DNA of 64,000 bases, taken from positions 2,294,001 to 2,358,000 of the forward strand of contig NZ_CP043732.1 in the NCBI RefSeq assembly GCF_014084045.1. The letters are read 5' to 3'. Made by a program: the position numbers and the translations under genes. Positions 16,076-24,086 of the stretch are shown piece by piece (positions within the stretch are counted from its first letter, which is position 1; each line of letters starts with the position of its first letter). The notes below the pieces were generated by a model that was not told the DNA's origin, searched no databases, and saw nothing but the letters and a program-made list of their open reading frames with translations. This DNA comes from Microbacterium esteraromaticum (GTDB taxonomy: Bacteria; Actinomycetota; Actinomycetes; Actinomycetales; Microbacteriaceae).

Positions 16076-16105
16076 CGAAGACCCCGGCAGGAGCCGGGGT
16101 CTTCG
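16076..16105 (+). terminator. Terminator after typA
   Basis: A perfect 13-base-pair stem (cgaagaccccggc with gccggggtcttcg) has a four-base agga loop. It lies 15 bases past the typA stop and has no long T tract. Confidence 0.8.
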
Positions 16106-16126
16106 TCGTCCCGTCTCCGGGTGAAA

Positions 16127-16142
16127 ATAACGAACTCATAAC
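16127..16142 (+). promoter_or_regulatory. MtrA-like box upstream of transglycosylase gene
   Basis: The direct repeat ATAAC-N6-ATAAC has exactly six bases between copies, in an AT-rich island of otherwise GC-rich DNA. It matches the arrangement of the actinobacterial MtrA response-regulator box (two GTAAC-like units with a 6-base spacer). MtrA is known to control cell-wall hydrolase genes. It lies 183 bases before the start of the gene at 16325. Confidence 0.5.
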
Positions 16143-16188
16143 ATACTTTCCCGAGTGCGATCGCGTCTGATTCCCGGCAACCGATCAC

Positions 16189-16224
16189 GTCGCGTCCAGG
16201 TCAGGGCCGGGTCGCGTCCAGGTC
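16189..16224 (+). repeat. Short direct repeat in the leader of the transglycosylase gene
   Basis: The 14-base unit gtcgcgtccaggtc occurs at 16189-16202 and 16211-16224. Function is unknown. The 16143-16324 leader also contains small hairpins (gcgctc/gagcgc and tcgac/gtcga), but I could not match it to a known riboswitch. Confidence 0.5.
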
Positions 16225-16324
16225 GAGGCGTCAGGCTGGTTGCTCGTGCCCGGGAAACGGCGCTCCCGATGAGCGCGCCCCGCGAGGGTCCGGGCCGTCG
16301 ACCACCCGAAAGTCGAACCCACCC

Positions 16325-17185
16325 ATGATCGATACCCTTCACACCCGTGCGTCCAAGCGCGTCGCGCACGTGGCATCCGCGCACTCGCGGATGCGCCGTC
16401 CCCTCATCGCCGTGGCCGTCGTCGCGGCGCTCGCCGCCACCACCGCCGCCGGCGCCGTCTTCGCCCCTGCCGCGCTCGGCGCCATCCCGTCGGAGCAGGC
16501 GCTCGAGCAGGCCGCGGATGCGACAGACGACGGAAAGATCGCCCTGGTCAACGCCGAGTCGCTGAACAACGTCGTCGCCGGCGTCGACTTCCCGATGCAG
16601 ACCGCGCAGACCCAGGTCGACCTGAACGACCTCACCGCCGACGTGAAGAGCCTGAGTCGTGCCGCCGAGCTGTCGTCGGAGGAGGTCGCAGACCTGACCG
16701 CGGAGGTCGTGCTCGGCACCGTCATCGTGCAGTCGAAGACCGCCGATCTGCAGGATGCACTCACGGCGGCGAAGCAGGCCGAGGCTGAGCGCATCCGCAT
16801 CGAGGCCGAGCGGATCGCCGCCGAGAAGGCCGCAGAGGAGAAGCGTCGCGCCGAGGCCGCTCTCGCAGCGGCGAACACCCCGGAGGGCGCCAAGGCCACC
16901 GCGCGTGCCATGGCTGCCGAACTCTACGGCTGGGGCGAGGGTCAGTTCTCGTGCCTCGTGAAGCTGTGGACGAAGGAATCGGGCTGGAACTACAAGGCCT
17001 ACAACTCGAACGGCGGCGCCACGGGCATCCCGCAGGCTCTGCCGGGAAGCAAGATGGCCACGGCCGGCGCTGACTGGCGCACGAACGCGACCACGCAGAT
17101 CGCGTGGGGCCTCGGCTACATCGATCGCGCGTACGGTTCGCCGTGCTCGGCGTGGGGTCACTCGCAGGCGGTCAACTGGTACTGA
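16325..17185 (+). CDS. Secreted transglycosylase-like cell-wall protein
   Basis: This 286-residue protein has a long basic N-terminus and one signal/anchor helix at about 26-52 (LIAVAVVAALAATTAAGAV). Next comes an alanine/glutamate-rich coiled coil at about 150-190 (repeats of EAERI and AAEKAAEEK). The C-terminal domain (about 200-286) has LVKLWTKESGWNYKAYNSN and a GATGIPQALPG block, the lytic-transglycosylase (SLT-like) pattern with catalytic-type E in KESGW. It should act outside the membrane on peptidoglycan. It stands alone with a 260-base leader carrying a putative MtrA box. Confidence 0.8.
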   Translation: MIDTLHTRASKRVAHVASAHSRMRRPLIAVAVVAALAATTAAGAVFAPAALGAIPSEQALEQAADATDDGKIALVNAESLNNVVAGVDFPMQTAQTQVDLNDLTADVKSLSRAAELSSEEVADLTAEVVLGTVIVQSKTADLQDALTAAKQAEAERIRIEAERIAAEKAAEEKRRAEAALAAANTPEGAKATARAMAAELYGWGEGQFSCLVKLWTKESGWNYKAYNSNGGATGIPQALPGSKMATAGADWRTNATTQIAWGLGYIDRAYGSPCSAWGHSQAVNWY

Positions 17186-17218
17186 CGTGATCCGCACCCG
17201 GTCGTGACCCGGAGGCGA

Positions 17219-17764
17219 TCAGCGCAGCTCTGACACCAGCACCGCGCTGGTGCCCGGGCTGCGCGCCTCGAAGATGTGAGCCGCATCTCCCGCGTACGAC
17301 AGGTAGTCGCCCGGATGCAGCAGCTCGGCGGCGTCTGCCGGGCCGACCATCGCCTCCCCGCTGATCAGGACGACATGCTCGGTCGTGCCCGATCGGTGAG
17401 GCAGCGATCGTCTCGGCGCGCCGGGTTCGGCCTGGATGAGGTAGATGTCGCGTCTCGTCGCCGGCGCAGCTGCCGACAGCAGCGTCGCCAGGTACGGAGC
17501 CGCTGCAGACGGCACTCCGGCGTGATCGCCCAACCGGATGAGCCGCGACGCGGGCGCCCGATCCTCGACGAGCGTCGCGAAGGGGATGCCGAGCGCGTCG
17601 CCGATCGCCCACAGCGTCTCCACGCTCGGATTGCCCGCCCCGCTCTCGAGCTGCGAGACGGTCGCCTTCGAGATGCCGGCGCGGCGCGCGAGCTCCGACA
17701 CCGACAGGCCGGCACCCTCCCGCTCGCGGCGGAGGGATGCGGCGAGGCGTTCGCGCAGTTCCAT
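17219..17764 (-). CDS. XRE-family regulator with cupin sensor domain
   Basis: This 181-residue protein has an N-terminal helix-turn-helix (LSVSELARRAGISKATVSQL, about residues 20-40) and a C-terminal cupin domain (HRSGTTEHVVLISGEA, then LHPGDYLSYAGDAAHIF). This is the usual plan of small-ligand-sensing XRE-cupin repressors. It is divergent from azlCD with a 65-base intergenic region containing a 20-base-spaced direct repeat, so it probably controls azlCD and itself. Confidence 0.9.
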   Translation of the reverse strand: MELRERLAASLRREREGAGLSVSELARRAGISKATVSQLESGAGNPSVETLWAIGDALGIPFATLVEDRAPASRLIRLGDHAGVPSAAAPYLATLLSAAAPATRRDIYLIQAEPGAPRRSLPHRSGTTEHVVLISGEAMVGPADAAELLHPGDYLSYAGDAAHIFEARSPGTSAVLVSELR

Positions 17765-17779
17765 GCGTTCAGTATTGCA

Positions 17780-17811
17780 AACGATCGTTCGACTTGACCA
17801 ACAGTCGTTCG
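17780..17811. promoter_or_regulatory. Putative operator between XRE-cupin gene and azlC
   Basis: TCGTTCG occurs at 17785-17791 and 17805-17811, spaced exactly 20 bases (two helical turns). The first copy overlaps the perfect 10-base palindrome aacgatcgtt (17780-17789). This lies over the divergent promoters and is the natural candidate site for the neighbouring XRE regulator. Confidence 0.45.
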
Positions 17812-17822
17812 GTGTTCATGAT
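17794..17822 (+). promoter_or_regulatory. Promoter of azlCD
   Basis: TTGACC (17794-17799), a 17-base spacer and CATGAT (17817-17822) make a good vegetative promoter. The predicted transcription start falls at the ATG at 17830. Confidence 0.55.
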
Positions 17823-17829
17823 GATGATC

Positions 17830-18567
17830 ATGCGTTCATCAGAACGAACAACCGGTCAGGGTCACGCCACGCGCGAGGTATGGCGCGAAGGCCTGGGCGT
17901 GGCCATCGCGACCAGCGCGTACGGAGTCTCCTTCGGCGCGCTGTCGGTGGCATCCGGACTCGACGTCTGGCAGACCTGCGTGCTCAGCCTGCTGATGTTC
18001 ACCGGCGGATCGCAGTTCGCCTTCATCGGAGTCTTCGGCGCGGGCGGGATCGCCGCCCTGCCGTCGGCGATCGCATCCGCCGCGCTGCTCGGTGTGCGCA
18101 ACGTGGCCTACGGGATGCGGATGTCGTCGATCATCGGCGACGGATTCTGGCGACGCGCAGCGGCGGCCCAGGTGACGATCGACGAGTCGACCGCCGTCGC
18201 GATCGCCCAGGAGCATCCTCAGCTGCGGCGCCTCGGCTTCTGGCTGACCGGGCTCGGTGTCTTCATCGGCTGGAATCTCACCACCCTGGCCGGCGCGCTG
18301 CTGGGCGACGTGCTCGGCGATCCGAAGACCTGGGGACTCGATGCGGCCGCTGCTGCGGCGTTCCTCGCCCTGCTGTGGCCGCGGCTCAAGCAGCGGCAGG
18401 CGATCGCCGTCGGTGTCGCCGCGGCAGTGGTCGCGGCTGCGCTCACGCCGTTCCTGATGCCGGGCCTGCCCGTGCTGGTCGCGGCTCTGGTGGCGATCGT
18501 CGTCGGCTGGTTCAACTGGCTGGGGCGCGATGCAGGTCATGACGCGGGCGGGGAGGCACGGCGATGA
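17830..18567 (+). CDS. azlC: AzlC-family branched-chain amino acid exporter subunit
   Basis: This 245-residue membrane protein has the AzlC pattern: REGLGVAIATSAYGVSFGAL at the N-terminus, LMFTGGSQFAFIGVFGAGG, and a long hydrophobic C-terminal half. With AzlD it forms an exporter of branched-chain amino acids or their analogues. Start choice: ATGs at 17818, 17821, 17824 and 17830 are in frame. The last is preferred because the promoter at 17794-17822 would make it leaderless. It overlaps azlD by ATGA. Confidence 0.9.
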   Translation: MRSSERTTGQGHATREVWREGLGVAIATSAYGVSFGALSVASGLDVWQTCVLSLLMFTGGSQFAFIGVFGAGGIAALPSAIASAALLGVRNVAYGMRMSSIIGDGFWRRAAAAQVTIDESTAVAIAQEHPQLRRLGFWLTGLGVFIGWNLTTLAGALLGDVLGDPKTWGLDAAAAAAFLALLWPRLKQRQAIAVGVAAAVVAAALTPFLMPGLPVLVAALVAIVVGWFNWLGRDAGHDAGGEARR

Positions 18568-18878
18568 CGGTGTGGAGTGCGGTGCTGCTCGCCGCGTGCA
18601 TCTGCGTGGGCCTCAAGGCAGCCGGATACCTCGTGCCGGCGCGGCTGCTGGAGGCGCCGCGGCCGGCGCGGATCTCGGACCTGCTGACCGTCGCGCTGCT
18701 GGGCGCGCTTGTCGCGGTGCAGACACTGGGTGCCGGCCAGGCGGTGATGGTGGATGCCAGGGTGCCGGCCGTGCTGGTCGCGGCGGGACTGCTGTGGATG
18801 CGGCAGTCGTTCCTCGTCGTCGTCTTCTCCGCCGCCGCGGTCGCCGCGCTCCTGCGGCTGGCGGGGCTCGCCTCGTGA
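18564..18878 (+). CDS. azlD: AzlD-family branched-chain amino acid exporter subunit
   Basis: This 104-residue small membrane protein has about four hydrophobic helices and the AzlD features CVGLKAAGYLVPARLLEAPR near the N-terminus and MRQSFLVVVFSAAAVAALLR at the C-terminus. It overlaps azlC by four bases and completes the two-subunit exporter. Confidence 0.9.
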   Translation: MTVWSAVLLAACICVGLKAAGYLVPARLLEAPRPARISDLLTVALLGALVAVQTLGAGQAVMVDARVPAVLVAAGLLWMRQSFLVVVFSAAAVAALLRLAGLAS

Positions 18879-18910
18879 GACGCGCGCAGCCGCCGGCGAC
18901 CGGCGCGCAC

Positions 18911-18916
18911 TAGGCT
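18911..18916 (+). promoter_or_regulatory. -10 element (TAGGCT), leaderless spacing
   Basis: TAGGCT ends exactly six bases before the GTG at 18923, so transcription should begin at or next to the start codon. Confidence 0.6.
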
Positions 18917-18922
18917 GAGCCG

Positions 18923-19339
18923 GTGCGCAGAATGCTCTCTCGCGGTCTCTCGTGGCTGGCTGCCGCCTTCGTCGGCGCCGTGTACGGGGTCGCCGCGACG
19001 ATCGCGCACAGCTTCACGCTCGGCCCGATCCCCGTCGGCATGATCCTCGGCGCTGTCGCGTGCGCGGCGCTGCTCGTCGCGCTGCGGGCCCTCACCGGTG
19101 ATCGGTGGGCCGCGCTCGCCGCGGGTGTGGGCATGATGGCGCTGCTGCTGGTGATCTCGCAACGAGGCCCCGGCGGCTCGATCGTCGTGCCGAACACGCC
19201 GCTCGGCAACATCTGGATGTACGTCGCCGCCGGCATCGTCATGCTGATCGTGGCCTGGCCCGACACCTCCCGGCTGCGGCAGCTGTCGGCGACGGCGGCC
19301 GGCCCTCGGGGCGACGGGGTCCGAGGGGTCGTAGACTGA
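18923..19339 (+). CDS. Small four-helix membrane protein, possibly DUF6113
   Basis: This 138-residue protein has four hydrophobic segments: [53 protein letters not shown] and [18 protein letters not shown] short polar tail follows. Between helices 3 and 4 it carries [15 protein letters not shown]. The layout and its place just before fdxA fit the actinobacterial DUF6113 group, but the assignment is from memory and tentative. No ribosome site is visible; it appears leaderless. Confidence 0.65.
   Translation: MRRMLSRGLSWLAAAFVGAVYGVAATIAHSFTLGPIPVGMILGAVACAALLVALRALTGDRWAALAAGVGMMALLLVISQRGPGGSIVVPNTPLGNIWMYVAAGIVMLIVAWPDTSRLRQLSATAAGPRGDGVRGVVD
19332..19337 (+). promoter_or_regulatory. -10 element (TAGACT) of fdxA, leaderless spacing
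   Basis: TAGACT ends six bases before the fdxA GTG at 19344. It overlaps the end of the upstream coding region. Confidence 0.65.
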
Positions 19340-19343
19340 TCAC

Positions 19344-19664
19344 GTGACGTACGTGATCGCCCTTCCCTGCGTCGATGTCAAGGACCGCGCCTGCATCGAC
19401 GAGTGCCCCGTGGACTGCATCTACGAAGGTGAGCGGATGCTGTACATCCACCCCGACGAGTGCGTGGACTGCGGTGCCTGCGAGCCGGTGTGCCCCGTCG
19501 AGGCGATCTATTACGAAGACGACCTGCCCGAGGAGTGGGCCGACTACTACAAGGCCAACGTGGAGTTCTTCGACGAGATCGGCTCGCCGGGCGGCGCCTC
19601 CAAGGTCGGGGTCTACGACTTCGACCACCCGGTCGTCGTCGCGGCTCCTCCGCAGGGGGAGTGA
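19344..19664 (+). CDS. fdxA: Seven-iron ferredoxin
   Basis: This 106-residue electron carrier has cysteines C9, C17, C21, C25, C40, C43, C46 and C50. Their spacing matches actinobacterial 7Fe ferredoxins: a 3Fe-4S cluster from C9, C17 and C50, and a 4Fe-4S cluster from C21, C40, C43 and C46. Typical blocks are [19 protein letters not shown] and [20 protein letters not shown]. It stops directly before dapC (no gap), an fdxA-dapC pair shared widely among actinobacteria. Confidence 0.96.
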   Translation: MTYVIALPCVDVKDRACIDECPVDCIYEGERMLYIHPDECVDCGACEPVCPVEAIYYEDDLPEEWADYYKANVEFFDEIGSPGGASKVGVYDFDHPVVVAAPPQGE

Positions 19665-20774
19665 GTGGGAGTCAAGGATCTCGCGGACTATCCGTGGGAC
19701 GCGGTGGCGCCCTATCGCGAGCGGGCGGCCCAGCATCCCGACGGGATCGTCGATCTCTCGATCGGCTCGCCGGTCGATCCGACTCCCGAGGTGATCCGTC
19801 GCGCGCTGGCCGAGGCGACCGACGCCCACGCGTACCCGCAGACGGTGGGAACGAGCGACGTGCGGCGAGCCATCGTCGAGTGGTACGACCGCCGACGCGG
19901 GGTTGCTGACCTCACCGAGGCGAACGTGATGCCCACGATCGGCTCGAAGGAGCTCGTGGCGCTGCTGCCGCTGCTGCTCGGCCTCGGTCCCGGCGACGTC
20001 GTCGTGCACCCTCGCGTCGCCTACCCGACCTATGCGGTGGGCGCCGCAGTCGCCGGCGCCGCAGCCGTCGCCGCCGACGACCCCGAAGAGTGGCCCGAGG
20101 GCGCGAAGCTCATCTGGATCAACACGCCGGGCAATCCCGACGGACGCACGTGGGACGTCGAGAGCCTGCGCACGGCAGCAGCCCGGGCGCGGGAGATCGG
20201 CGCGGTCCTCGCCAGCGACGAGTGCTACGCCGAGCTGGGCTGGGACGGCCCCTGGCGCGATGAGACGATCCCGTCGGTGCTCGACCCCCGCGTCACAGGA
20301 GGCAGCCGTGCAGGTCTGCTCAGCGTGTACTCGCTCAGCAAGCAGTCGAACCTCGCGGGATACCGAGCCGCGTTCATCGCCGGCTGCTCGCGCCTGATCG
20401 CCGACATCCTGGCCGCACGAAAGCATCTCGGGCTCATGCCGCCCGCGCCGGTGCAGCATGCCATGGCGGTCGCACTGTGCGACGACGAGCACGTCGCCGC
20501 ACAGAAGGAGCTCTACCGCCGCAGGCGCGAGGTGCTGCTGCCGGCGCTGATCGATGCCGGGTTCCGCATCGACGGCTCGGAGGCCGGTCTCTACCTGTGG
20601 GCCACTGAGGGGCGGGATGCCTGGGAGTCGATGGATCGACTGGCATCGCTCGGGATCCTGGCCGGACCGGGACACTTCTACGGACAGCACTCCGCCCAGC
20701 ACGTGCGCCTCTCTCTGACGGCGCCGCTCGAGCGCGTGCAGCAGGCAGCCGATCGCCTGGCCGCCGCGAGCTGA
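19665..20774 (+). CDS. dapC: Succinyldiaminopimelate aminotransferase
   Basis: This 369-residue class I/II pyridoxal-phosphate aminotransferase has cofactor lysine K226 in SLSKQSNLAGYRAAF. The substrate loop is WINTPGNPDGRTWD. The actinobacterial DapC works between DapD and DapE in the succinylase route to meso-diaminopimelate and lysine. Both partners are encoded at 24-26 kb in this window. It begins with GTG immediately after the fdxA stop and ends just before the gltA promoter. Confidence 0.92.
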   Translation: MGVKDLADYPWDAVAPYRERAAQHPDGIVDLSIGSPVDPTPEVIRRALAEATDAHAYPQTVGTSDVRRAIVEWYDRRRGVADLTEANVMPTIGSKELVALLPLLLGLGPGDVVVHPRVAYPTYAVGAAVAGAAAVAADDPEEWPEGAKLIWINTPGNPDGRTWDVESLRTAAARAREIGAVLASDECYAELGWDGPWRDETIPSVLDPRVTGGSRAGLLSVYSLSKQSNLAGYRAAFIAGCSRLIADILAARKHLGLMPPAPVQHAMAVALCDDEHVAAQKELYRRRREVLLPALIDAGFRIDGSEAGLYLWATEGRDAWESMDRLASLGILAGPGHFYGQHSAQHVRLSLTAPLERVQQAADRLAAAS

Positions 20775-20781
20775 TTTTGTG

Positions 20782-20795
20782 CACAGCATGCTGTG
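20782..20795. promoter_or_regulatory. Perfect palindrome upstream of gltA
   Basis: cacagcatgctgtg is a perfect 14-base palindrome located 48 bases before the gltA -10 and 8 bases after the dapC stop. It could be a regulator site for gltA or a short transcript-end hairpin for dapC. The absence of a T tract favours the former. Confidence 0.4.
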
Positions 20796-20818
20796 ATGGT
20801 GCTGATCTCTTGGCGGAT

Positions 20819-20848
20819 GTCACAGTAGGCCGACAGCACGACTAGGCT
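20819..20848 (+). promoter_or_regulatory. Promoter of gltA
   Basis: TGTCAC (20819-20824), an 18-base spacer and TAGGCT (20843-20848). Transcription would start near 20855, giving a leader of about 78 bases to the GTG at 20933. Confidence 0.5.
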
Positions 20849-20932
20849 GTAGGGGCGATGGGGTCCCACGCGACCCGGCGCTGCGTGCGTCTCACATCGC
20901 CTACGACGATACGAACGCAGCAGGAGGTAGGC

Positions 20933-22222
20933 GTGAGCGCAGCTCAGCCCGAGAAGGCCACTCTTTCGGTCGGCGACACCACAGCGGAATTCCCCGTGGT
21001 CCGCGGCACGAGCGGCATCGACAGCATCGACTTCTCCACGCTCACGCGTCAGACCGGGTACACGGGGCTCGACTACGGGTTCGTGAACACCGCGTCGACC
21101 AAGTCGGCTGTGACATTCATCGACGGCGATCAGGGCATCCTGCGCTACCGCGGATATCCGATCGAGCAGATCGCGAAGAACTGCAGCTACCTCGAGGTCG
21201 CGTGGCTGCTGATCTACGGGGAGCTGCCGACGGCGACGGAGCTGGCCGAGTTCGACGAGAAGATCCGCAGGCACACGCTGCTGCACGAAGATCTCAAGCA
21301 CTTCTTCTCGGCGCTGCCGCACACCGCGCACCCGATGGCCGTGCTGTCGTCGGCGGTGGCGGCGCTGTCGACCTACTACGAGGGCCAGACCGACCCCAAC
21401 AACCCCGAGCACGTCGAGCTGAACATGGTGCGCATGCTCGCGAAGCTGCCGGTGATCGCGGCGTACGCGCACAAGAAGAGCGTCGGCCAGGCCTTCCTCT
21501 ACCCCGACAACTCGCTGAGCTTCGTCGACAACTTCCTCAAGCTCAACTTCGGCGTGCACAGCGAGCCGTACGAGGTCAACCCGGTGATGTCGAAGGCGCT
21601 CGAGCTGCTGCTGATCCTGCACGAGGACCACGAGCAGAACGCGTCGACCTCGACGGTCCGCCTCGTCGGCTCGACCGGCGCCAACCAGTTCGCGTCGATC
21701 TCCGCCGGCATCCAGGCCCTCTCCGGCCCGCTGCACGGCGGTGCCAACGAGGCCGTGCTGACGATGCTCGGGCAGATCCGCGACTCGGGTCAGAGCGTGC
21801 AGCGCTTCGTCGAGAGCGTCAAGAACAAGGAGGCGGGTGTGAAGCTGATGGGCTTCGGACACCGCGTCTACAAGAACTACGACCCGCGAGCCAAGCTCGT
21901 GAAGGAGGCCGCTGACGAGGTGCTCGCCGAGCTCGGCGTGACCGACCCGCTGCTCGACCTCGCCAAGGAGCTCGAGGAGATCGCGCTCGCCGACGACTAC
22001 TTCCGCGAGCGTCGCCTGTACCCGAACGTCGACTTCTACACCGGTGTCATCTACAAGGCGATGGGCTTCCCCACACGCATGTTCACCGTGCTGTTCGCGA
22101 TCGGTCGCCTGCCGGGCTGGCTGGCGCAGTGGCGCGAGCTGAACCTCGACCCGCAGACGAAGATCGGCCGCCCGCAGCAGCTGTACATCGGCTCGCCAGA
22201 GCGCTCGTACCCCGGGCGCTGA
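20933..22222 (+). CDS. gltA: Citrate synthase
   Basis: This 429-residue enzyme of the TCA cycle condenses acetyl-CoA and oxaloacetate. Catalytic landmarks are SGPLHGGANEAVL (histidine), MGFGHRVYKNYDPRA (histidine) and YPNVDFYTGVIY (aspartate). The GTG at 20933 is chosen because it follows an excellent aggagg site and starts the conserved MSAAQPEKATLS N-terminus. An in-frame ATG at 20858, nine bases past the -10, could give a 25-residue longer form. It ends at a strong bidirectional terminator. Confidence 0.96.
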   Translation: MSAAQPEKATLSVGDTTAEFPVVRGTSGIDSIDFSTLTRQTGYTGLDYGFVNTASTKSAVTFIDGDQGILRYRGYPIEQIAKNCSYLEVAWLLIYGELPTATELAEFDEKIRRHTLLHEDLKHFFSALPHTAHPMAVLSSAVAALSTYYEGQTDPNNPEHVELNMVRMLAKLPVIAAYAHKKSVGQAFLYPDNSLSFVDNFLKLNFGVHSEPYEVNPVMSKALELLLILHEDHEQNASTSTVRLVGSTGANQFASISAGIQALSGPLHGGANEAVLTMLGQIRDSGQSVQRFVESVKNKEAGVKLMGFGHRVYKNYDPRAKLVKEAADEVLAELGVTDPLLDLAKELEEIALADDYFRERRLYPNVDFYTGVIYKAMGFPTRMFTVLFAIGRLPGWLAQWRELNLDPQTKIGRPQQLYIGSPERSYPGR

Positions 22223-22259
22223 GCCGGGAGAGGCTCTCTGCCGCGAAGAGCCCTGACGT

Positions 22260-22298
22260 GAACGGCCCCGGCATCCTTCTCGGATGCCGGGGCCGTTC
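22260..22298. terminator. Bidirectional terminator between gltA and DEAD-box helicase gene
   Basis: A perfect 17-base-pair stem (gaacggccccggcatcc with its complement at 22282-22298) has a 5-base loop between two convergent genes. Confidence 0.9.
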
Positions 22299-22323
22299 TG
22301 CGTCTGCGATCAGCGACGACCGG

Positions 22324-23862
22324 TCACCGTCCCTGCGGACGGCTGGCGCGACGCGAGCCGGCGCGCCCGCGGGCGGCACCCTGCTCGCCCTGACGCGAGT
22401 GAGCCGACGGGGCGCCGGTCTGCGTCGAGTAGCGGGTCTGGCTGCCCTGTGAGCGGGAGTGAGCGGCATCCGCCCGCCCGGCCTCGTGTCGCTGACCGCC
22501 GCTGCGGCGCTGACCGCCGTCGCCTCGATGGGCGCTGTCGGTGCGGCGGGCGGCATCGCCGCCGTTACCGCGGCCGCGGCGGCGACCGCCGTCGCGCGAT
22601 GCGGGCTGCGAGGCATCCGCTGCGCCGCCCCTGGCCGCCGGCTTCGCCTTCGGCTTGTTCTGCTGCTGCGCCACCGGGACGGTCTTGATCTTCGGGGCGC
22701 GATCGCCGACGAGCTCGTCGACGATCGCCGGCGTGACGTCCTCGAGGCCCACGGTGATCTGGGCCTTGCGCAGGATGTCCTTCACGTCGCGGCGCTGCTC
22801 GGGCAGCATCAGCGTGACGACGGTTCCCGCGGCGCCGGCACGGGCGGTGCGGCCAGACCGGTGCAGGTACGCCTTGTGCTCGACGGGCGGGTCGACATGC
22901 ACGACGAGCTCGACGTCATCGACGTGCACTCCGCGTGCGGCCACATCGGTGGCGACGAGCACGCGCACGCCGCCGTTCGCCGGGTCGGCGCCGAAGGCGG
23001 CGAGGTTGCGCTCGCGGGCGTTCTGACCGAGGTTGCCGTGCAGATCGACCGAGGGGATGCCGGCAGCGGTCAGCTGCTTGGCCAGCTTCTTGGCGTGGTG
23101 CTTGGTGCGCGTGAACAGGATGCGGCGTCCGGTGCCCGACGCGAGATCCTCGACGAGCTTCTTCTTGGCATCCGCGTCAGAGGCGACCAGCACGCGGTGC
23201 GTCATCTCGCCGACAGGCACGCTCGCCTCGTCGACCTCGTGGCTGACCGGGCTGCTGAGGAAGCGCTTGGCAAGCGCGTCGATGCCGCGGTCGAGCGTGG
23301 CGCTGAACAGCAGACGCTGCCCGCCTGCCGGGGTGGCGGCGAGGATACGGGTCACGCCGGGCAGGAAGCCGAGATCGGCCATGTGGTCGGCCTCGTCGAG
23401 CACGGCGATCTCCACCGCGCCGAGCGAGACGATCCCCTGCTTCATGAGGTCTTCGAGGCGGCCGGGGCAGGCCACGACGATGTCGACCCCGCCGCGGAGC
23501 GCCTGCTCCTGCGGACGCTGGCTGACGCCGCCGAACACGGTCGTGACGCGCATGCCGACGGCCTCGGCGAGCGGCTTGATGGTCGCGGCGATCTGCGTCG
23601 CCAGCTCGCGGGTCGGCGCGAGCACCAGTCCGCGGGGGCGGCCGGGCTGGCGACGGGTGCCTGATGCCGAGAGGCGGGCGACCAGGGGGAGTGCGAAGGC
23701 GATGGTCTTGCCGCTGCCGGTGCGGCCGCGTCCGAGCAGATCGCGTCCGGCGAGGGAGTCGGGAAGCGTGTCGCGCTGGATGGCGAACGGCTCGGTCTTG
23801 CCGTCGGCGGCGAGCACGTCGGCAAGCGCCGCGGGCACGCCGAGGTCGAGGAAGGAAAGCAT
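22324..23862 (-). CDS. DEAD-box RNA helicase with basic glycine/arginine-rich tail
   Basis: This 512-residue ATP-dependent RNA helicase has the Q motif (FAIQRDTLPDSLAGRDLL), Walker A RTGSGKT, PTRELA, DEAD in LDEADHMADLGF, SAT (LFSATLDRG) and the C-terminal VATDVAARGVHVDDV and HRSGRTARAG. Residues after about 390 are low complexity (basic K/R/G-rich), as in RhlE/DeaD-like proteins, probably for RNA binding. The ATG at 23862 is chosen because the conserved N-terminus MLSFLDLGVP starts there behind a ggag site. Confidence 0.93.
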   Translation of the reverse strand: MLSFLDLGVPAALADVLAADGKTEPFAIQRDTLPDSLAGRDLLGRGRTGSGKTIAFALPLVARLSASGTRRQPGRPRGLVLAPTRELATQIAATIKPLAEAVGMRVTTVFGGVSQRPQEQALRGGVDIVVACPGRLEDLMKQGIVSLGAVEIAVLDEADHMADLGFLPGVTRILAATPAGGQRLLFSATLDRGIDALAKRFLSSPVSHEVDEASVPVGEMTHRVLVASDADAKKKLVEDLASGTGRRILFTRTKHHAKKLAKQLTAAGIPSVDLHGNLGQNARERNLAAFGADPANGGVRVLVATDVAARGVHVDDVELVVHVDPPVEHKAYLHRSGRTARAGAAGTVVTLMLPEQRRDVKDILRKAQITVGLEDVTPAIVDELVGDRAPKIKTVPVAQQQNKPKAKPAARGGAADASQPASRDGGRRRGRGNGGDAARRTDSAHRGDGGQRRSGGQRHEAGRADAAHSRSQGSQTRYSTQTGAPSAHSRQGEQGAARGRAGSRRASRPQGR

Positions 23863-24086
23863 AGGAGTATCTCCGGGAAAGGCGCAGCGGGGCTGCGGAA
23901 TGGGCGACGGCGCTGGTTCACGCATCGGTTCGCCGCTCGAGGTGACCGCAGACCGGATGCCGGTGCGGAAGGGTATCGACGACGCAGACGTCTCGCTTCG
24001 CGAGGGGCGTCGGATCAACCCTAACAGCACGCGCGGGGGCGGTCCTGTGCGAACGCCCCACGACGCCGTGCGCCGGCGGGGCCCGA

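Noticed and set aside
16143..16324. c-di-AMP (ydaO) riboswitch
   Set aside because: The gene type fits, but the conserved blocks of that riboswitch could not be found in the leader.
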